Of a stretch of DNA of 64,000 nucleotides, positions 60,371 to 64,000 are shown one piece after another; within the stretch, counting starts at the first letter, position 1, and each line of letters starts with the position of its first letter. The stretch covers positions 2,305,255 through 2,369,254 of the forward strand of contig NZ_CP110383.1 of assembly GCF_026015965.1 (NCBI RefSeq), in the 5' to 3' direction. The translations under genes and the position numbers were made by a program. Source of the DNA: Selenomonas sputigena (GTDB lineage: Bacteria; Bacillota; Negativicutes; Selenomonadales; Selenomonadaceae). The notes beneath the pieces are model-generated. The model had not been told where the DNA came from. It ran no database searches and saw nothing but the letters and a program-made list of their open reading frames with translations.

Positions 60371-61288
60371 TTATTCAATGTGGTATTTTTCAAAAAGACG
60401 TTTCCTTACCGCTTCGTTGTTGGACGCTTCGCGCGCTTCCTCGATTTTTCCTGCTTCAAGGAGCAGGGACATGAGGCGCGTGACACGGCTTTCGCCTCGC
60501 GCTTCGCCCCGTGCTTCGCCCCGTGCTTCGCCTTCCTCAGCGGCAGCCTGCAGACTGGAACGATAGTCCATGATCGCCATTTGCCGATTGACGTAACGAA
60601 GATACTCGTCCGGATTGCACAGGAAAAGCTTCTCGGCTTCCATCGCTTCTTTGATTGCAGGTTCGCTCATGGCCAATTCCTCCCTTTCCAGATCTGTGAG
60701 TTTGTTTGCAAAGTACGCAAGCCAACGTTCCATTTTTGATAATTCGCCGATCTTTTTTTGCGGAGCTTTTATATACTTTGGAATTTCTATAAAATGCAGT
60801 TCCATGTCCTTGTTCAGGCGGTCACCTGTTTTGGGATTGTAGATACTGTACATCGCTACCGGTTCCGACTGCGGCAACAGCTCAAATGCAAGGAGGTTGA
60901 TCGTAATAGCAGGGCGCAGGACGCGATAACCTTCACCGCGCGAAAGAGAAAGAAGGTACAAGCGCGCCCAGTAGAACAACGTGCGGCGCTGCATATCGTT
61001 ATAATTAATGACCTGTACTTCTACATCGACCAGTTCGCCCGTATCAAGCTCGCAGGCAATGTCCAGACGCGACAGTTTTCCGCCATCGGCGTCAGGCGGC
61101 ATCTCCGTTTGCCGAAACGTAATCTCACGGATCTCATGCTCCAACGATTCTTGCAGCACGGCATTCAGAAAATCAATGGTGATCTGCTTGCGTTCCTCTT
61201 TGCCGAAGATAAATTTGAAAGCAACATCGTTCATCGGATCGAAGCGCTGTTGCTCGAATGCTTGGAAAATCTGTGCTTTCTTTGACAT
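60371..61288 (-). CDS. Rpn-family (PD-(D/E)xK) recombination-promoting nuclease / transposase-like protein
   Basis: This 305-residue protein starts like Rpn/YhgA proteins (RFDPMNDVAFKFIFG followed by LIDFLNAVL-like text) and has the nuclease core LDIACELDTGELVDVEVQV (D-x-n-E-V-Q). The middle has RTLFYWARLY. A tandem repeat near the C terminus encodes GEARGEARGEAR (60491-60536). Rpn proteins promote RecA-independent recombination and are related to transposases; copies vary in number between strains. GGGAGG precedes the ATG. Confidence 0.85.
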   Translation of the reverse strand: MSKKAQIFQAFEQQRFDPMNDVAFKFIFGKEERKQITIDFLNAVLQESLEHEIREITFRQTEMPPDADGGKLSRLDIACELDTGELVDVEVQVINYNDMQRRTLFYWARLYLLSLSRGEGYRVLRPAITINLLAFELLPQSEPVAMYSIYNPKTGDRLNKDMELHFIEIPKYIKAPQKKIGELSKMERWLAYFANKLTDLEREELAMSEPAIKEAMEAEKLFLCNPDEYLRYVNRQMAIMDYRSSLQAAAEEGEARGEARGEARGESRVTRLMSLLLEAGKIEEAREASNNEAVRKRLFEKYHIE

Positions 61289-61506
61289 TTTTCCTCCCTT
61301 CGTTCAGGTGGGGAGCCAGTTGCTCTTTTTCATATTATAGCATATCTTTTCGGGGCAAGGCAGGGAATTATTTAGCACAGAATATGGTTTGCTTTATCCG
61401 GCGCAGCTGAAAAACGAATGGCGAGCAGCAGTCCTAGTCAGTCCCGGCATTTTGTGATATACTGGAAATACGATAGAGAGTCGTGTTGCTGGGAGGAGAC
61501 TGAGAC

Positions 61507-61860
61507 ATGAAATACGACGTCACGATCACGAATATCGGCAGCCTTGCGCCGAACTTCTTGGAGAACAGTTCAAGCATCATCCTGCTTGACGAGGGTGTGC
61601 GCCCGAACCTCACGGAGATGGTCGTCGAGCATACGGCGGGGGAGCTGACGGACGACGTCAAGGTCGGCGATACGCTGACGATGGGGGCGAAGAGGAAGTA
61701 CAAGGTCGTCTCCGTCGGCGAGGCGGTCAACGAGAACCTTCGAAAAGACGGCCACTGCACGATCGTTATCAACGCCGAAGGCTCGATGCCCGGACAGCTC
61801 ATCGTCAAGGGCAGCCTGCCGCCGCGCCTCAACTTGGGCGACAAGATCACGATCGAGTGA
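61507..61860 (+). CDS. PTS glucitol/sorbitol-type IIA component (orphan)
   Basis: This 117-residue protein fits the GutA/SrlB IIA family: KYDVTITNIGSLAPNF, then YKVVSVGEAVNENLRKDGHCTIV and LPPRLNLGDKITIE. In that family the phosphorylated His is in the first third; here no clear His is seen at the N-terminal site (the closest is EHTAG at about 41), so phosphotransfer is uncertain. No IIB/IIC or dehydrogenase genes lie nearby. An extended -10 TGATATACT (ending near 61461) gives a promoter about 45 nt upstream, and GGGAGGAG precedes ATG. Confidence 0.8.
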   Translation: MKYDVTITNIGSLAPNFLENSSSIILLDEGVRPNLTEMVVEHTAGELTDDVKVGDTLTMGAKRKYKVVSVGEAVNENLRKDGHCTIVINAEGSMPGQLIVKGSLPPRLNLGDKITIE

Positions 61861-61923
61861 GAAATATGAAAGGAAATTCCTTTGTCAAGGCTTGCGTCGA
61901 GAAAAAGGTTATGCTATGATATG

Positions 61924-62123
61924 TTCAAAGCAGAAGTTGCCTGAGGTGCACGTGAGCTTTTCATTATGTCTAACCTACAGTTTTCTAAGGGAATCCGGCT
62001 AGGCTTGCGGATGCTGGATCGCCTTCGAGCGAATAGCAGAAACAAGACTCAAGATGCCCACCTGCGAGTCGCAGGTTTTAGACATATAAAGCAAACGACA
62101 TTTTGGACATCTGCTTTGAAAAG
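61924..62123 (+). ncRNA. ssrS: Candidate 6S-type RNA (about 200 nt)
   Basis: The two ends are perfectly complementary: TTCAAAGCAGA (61924-61934) and TCTGCTTTGAA (62110-62120). After a bubble of about 25-30 nt on each side, a second stem forms between ATGTCTAA (61966-61973) and TTAGACAT (62078-62085), with small hairpins inside (CGCC TTCG AGCG-type and CCTGCGA/TCGCAGG). A closing stem, large central bubble and terminal arm at about 200 nt are the shape of 6S RNA. A promoter TTGCGT-N17-TATGAT (61892-61920) would start transcription at its 5' end. No riboswitch or SRP RNA motif was seen. Confidence 0.55.
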
Positions 62124-62171
62124 GGGTCGCTAGAAGATTTATGGCTGGTGGTCTCTTTTCGCCTTGTGTGG

Positions 62172-62224
62172 AGTCTGTAAAGCAGCCTTTCCAGTCGGAT
62201 GCTTTACAGGCTCTATGCTTTTTT
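62172..62224 (+). terminator. Terminator downstream of the RNA candidate
   Basis: GAGTCTGTAAAGCA pairs with TGCTTTACAGGCTC (14 bp with one G-T), loop 15 nt, followed after six bases by a T-run. It lies about 50 nt beyond the 3' stem of the RNA candidate. Confidence 0.55.
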
Positions 62225-62230
62225 GTGTAG

Positions 62231-62330
62231 CTTAGCGTGAACCCCCAAGGGGTCGAGCCGAAGGTGTAGGATGATTTGCGAGGTTTTGCTAAGGACGATG
62301 CACAATGGCCGCGAAGCGGATGTTGGTGCG
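62231..62330 (-). repeat. Dispersed repeat, copy 5 (reverse orientation)
   Basis: Reverse-complemented, this stretch reads AACATCCGCTTCGCGGCCAT, then TGTGCATCGTCCTTAGCAAAACC and ...CTTCGGCTCGACCCCTTGGGGGTTCA, matching copy 4 over both parts with no length change. The frame is kept as SLAKPRKSSYTFGSTPWGFT. The hairpin TCCGC TTC GCGG differs from copy 4 by one paired change. It lies against the dinB stop. Confidence 0.75.
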
Positions 62331-62335
62331 GGCAT

Positions 62336-63496
62336 CTATTCTTTCTTCGGATTTTTGTCGATGAGCGGCGCTTTGGTGATGATGCTTTCACCGAAGCGCT
62401 TTTTCAGTGCGTCGATTGCGCCGTAGAGGCGCTCTTTTTTTTCGTCGCGAAAGAGCGACGGTAGGGCGCTCGGCTCGAAGTTCTCGCCCGTGACGCCGAG
62501 GAGGCGGATGCCGCTCTTGATGCCGAGCTCGCGGAAGAGGTCGCGTGCCGTCTGGAAGATCGGCTCGTCGTGCGCACTTGCTTCAAAGAGCGTGCGGCTG
62601 CGCGTGAAGGTCGTGAAGTCGGCGCGGCGCACCTTGAGCTGGATCGTGCGTGCGGCGACGCCTGCGAGGCGCAGCCGCCAGCCGACCTTCTCGGCGAGCG
62701 CCAAAAGCTCGCGCTCGGCTTCTTCGGCGCTTTCGAGGTCGCGCTCGAAGGTCACTTCCTTGCCGATGGATTTCGCCTCACGGTCAGGCTCGACGCGCCG
62801 CTCGTCGCGCCCGAAGGAAAGTTCCTTCAAGGCATGCGCCGCGCGTCTGCCAAGGCTGCGTGCGAGCTTCTTTTCGTCGGCCTGCTGCATCTCGCCGATG
62901 GTCTTGATGCCCTGCGCGAGGAGTTTTTCTTCCGTGTGCCTGCCGACGCCCCAGAGGCGGCGCACGGGAAGCGGTGCGATGCGCCGAACGGCGTCTTCTG
63001 CGCGAATCTCGACGAGTCCGTCGGGCTTTTCGAGGTCGCTCGCAAGCTTGGCGAGGAACTTGTTCGGCGCGATACCGACGGAGGCGACGAGCGCGGTTTT
63101 TTCGCGGATTTCCGCCTTGAGCCTTTGGGCGAGGACGCGCGGGCTGGGCGCGAGAAGCCCCATGCCCGTGACGTCGAGGAAGGCTTCGTCGATGGAAAGC
63201 GGCTCGACGAGCGGCGAGTAGCGCGAGAAGATGGCGAAGATCTCGGCGGAGACGGCGCGATAGAGCGCGTAGTTTCCCTGTACGAAGATGCCGTCGGGAC
63301 AGCGGCGGCGCGCCGTCGCCATGGGCATGGCCGAGTGTACGCCGCTTCGGCGCGCTTCGTAGGAGGCGGTCGCGACGACGCCGCGCGAAGAAAGCCCGCC
63401 GACGATGACGGGCTTTCCTCTGTATTCGGGGTGCTCACGCTGCTCGATGGCGGCGAAGAAGGCGTCCATATCGACGTGAAGAATCGTGCGCTGCAT
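62336..63496 (-). CDS. dinB: DNA polymerase IV (Y family)
   Basis: The protein has 386 residues. The polymerase motifs are intact: ILHVDMDAFFAAIEQREHPEY (first metal Asp), VVATASYEARRSGVHSAMP, PLSIDEAFLDVTG (SxDE active site) and the helix-hairpin-helix region (LPVRRLWGVGRHTEEKL). It makes error-prone bypass synthesis during DNA damage. No beta-clamp motif stands out at the C terminus, although the tail has ALPSLF, which resembles one. No LexA box was identified upstream. Confidence 0.93.
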   Translation of the reverse strand: MQRTILHVDMDAFFAAIEQREHPEYRGKPVIVGGLSSRGVVATASYEARRSGVHSAMPMATARRRCPDGIFVQGNYALYRAVSAEIFAIFSRYSPLVEPLSIDEAFLDVTGMGLLAPSPRVLAQRLKAEIREKTALVASVGIAPNKFLAKLASDLEKPDGLVEIRAEDAVRRIAPLPVRRLWGVGRHTEEKLLAQGIKTIGEMQQADEKKLARSLGRRAAHALKELSFGRDERRVEPDREAKSIGKEVTFERDLESAEEAERELLALAEKVGWRLRLAGVAARTIQLKVRRADFTTFTRSRTLFEASAHDEPIFQTARDLFRELGIKSGIRLLGVTGENFEPSALPSLFRDEKKERLYGAIDALKKRFGESIITKAPLIDKNPKKE

Positions 63497-63533
63497 TTTA
63501 TTCGCCTCCCTGTGCGTTGTGCGGGAAAAGGGA

Positions 63534-63563
63534 AATCGGAGAGGCTTTTCGGCTTCCCCGATT
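63534..63563 (-). terminator. Possible terminator after the SNF2 helicase gene
   Basis: On the minus strand AATCGG pairs with CCGATT with a GGAAGCC/GGCTTTT-like inner part, followed by TTTCCCTTTT. It is weak but correctly placed between the helicase stop and dinB. Confidence 0.4.
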
Positions 63564-63567
63564 CATT

Positions 63568-64000
63568 TTATTGGAAAAGGGCGGTGATTTCCTCCTCCGA
63601 CAGCTTTGAGAGGAAGTTCTCGCCGGGCTGGATCATCTGGTCGATCAGCGCTTTTTTCTTTTCCTGCAGTTCATAGATCTTTTCTTCGATCGTGTCCTTC
63701 GTGATGAATTTCAGCACCTGCACGTTGTTTTTCTGACCGATGCGGTAGGCGCGGTCGGTCGCCTGATCTTCGACGGCGGGATTCCACCACGGGTCGTAGT
63801 GTATGACCATGTCGGCGCCCGTGAGGTTCAGCCCCGTGCCGCCCGCTTTGAGCGAGATGAGGAAGAGCGGCTCTGCGCCCGCGTTGAAGTCGCGCACGCG
63901 GCGCATGCGCTCAAGGGCGGGCGTCGAGCCATCGAGGTAGGCATAGCTGAGATTCATGGCGTCGAGGCGCGCGGCGATGTGGCTTAGCATCGTCGTGAAT
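63568..64000 (-). CDS. SNF2-family helicase, C-terminal end (partial)
   Basis: The frame is open to the right edge, so only the last 144 residues are seen. They hold the end of the second RecA lobe: YAYLDGSTPALERMRRVRDFN, LISLKAGGTGLNLTGADMVIHYDPWWNP and DRAYRIGQKNNVQVLKFITKDTIEEKI (motifs V and VI of Snf2/Rad54-type translocases), ending with EEEITALFQ. It looks like the common Firmicute SNF2 helicase (with or without an SWIM zinc finger further upstream), unlike the DpdE-like one in the defence array. Confidence 0.92.
   Translation of the reverse strand, partial: FTTMLSHIAARLDAMNLSYAYLDGSTPALERMRRVRDFNAGAEPLFLISLKAGGTGLNLTGADMVIHYDPWWNPAVEDQATDRAYRIGQKNNVQVLKFITKDTIEEKIYELQEKKKALIDQMIQPGENFLSKLSEEEITALFQ

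Noticed and set aside
1-64000. CRISPR array, rRNA or tRNA genes
   Set aside because: No regularly spaced short repeats, no cas genes, and no tRNA- or rRNA-like stretch was seen on reading both strands.

Overview
The window looks like the chromosome of a diderm Firmicute of the Negativicutes type (Selenomonas-like). This is inferred from strong AGGAGG ribosome sites, an O-antigen/capsule locus with a phosphoethanolamine-transferase-like gene (outer-membrane style), a Fur/PerR regulator and a partial TCA branch. I ran no search, so every family name rests on motifs and gene order that I read directly.

Region 1 (1-22.8 kb) is a Wzx/Wzy-type surface polysaccharide locus, all on the + strand. It holds a chain-length regulator end, a PglF-like dehydratase, a DegT aminotransferase and a PglC-like initiating phosphosugar transferase. 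Next come LicD, an IspD/TarI-type cytidylyltransferase and an SDR (a CDP-alditol style cassette), then a putative glycosyltransferase, Wzy polymerase, GT2 and Wzx flippase. The last part is a GDP-mannose branch: manC, gmd, a split transketolase pair, two fcl-like reductases and an unusual DegT-fold enzyme. That enzyme has His at the PLP-lysine position and a four-cysteine motif, like the iron-sulfur 3-dehydratases. Together these predict a GDP-3,6-dideoxy-4-keto sugar and possibly a branched-chain sugar. An HD-phosphohydrolase/YwgA pair and an AbiH-family gene are nested in this locus.

Region 2 (22.8-48.4 kb) is a defence island. It starts with a DUF262-AlbA_2 fusion and a decayed IS3-family element. 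An 11-gene, 21-kb + strand array follows: NERD-UvrD helicase, AddB-like protein, SNF2-type helicase, RecQ-like helicase, a 259-aa protein, a 1046-aa ATPase, a 218-aa coiled-coil protein, then dndC-dndD-dndE-dndA. The last four form the DNA phosphorothioation module. The effector side does not look like DptFGH; its layout resembles DpdE-DpdF-DpdG-DpdH of the 7-deazaguanine modification clusters. DndB was not seen. Two good sigma-70 promoters, one before the first gene and one just before dndC, suggest that modification and effector modules can be expressed separately. A DUF4143 ATPase lies convergently at the end.

Region 3 (48.4-64 kb) is mixed. It has a Tat-exported metallophosphoesterase whose 3' end is partly duplicated on the other side of a dinJ-yafQ toxin-antitoxin pair, a YgiT gene with a decayed DUF4258 partner, a phosphoethanolamine-transferase/sulfatase-like protein and TauE exporter operon, a small coiled-coil gene and a Fur/PerR regulator. 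A TCA group follows (icd and citrate synthase on -, aconitase divergent on +), then an Rpn-family nuclease, an orphan glucitol-type PTS IIA, a 200-nt structured RNA candidate (6S-like), DNA polymerase IV and the end of an SNF2 helicase.

A dispersed repeat of about 100-150 bp occurs five times in intergenic DNA (near 0.6, 20.1, 48.5, 51.5 and 62.3 kb). Its core keeps a reading frame and, in some copies, includes a promoter-like sequence.
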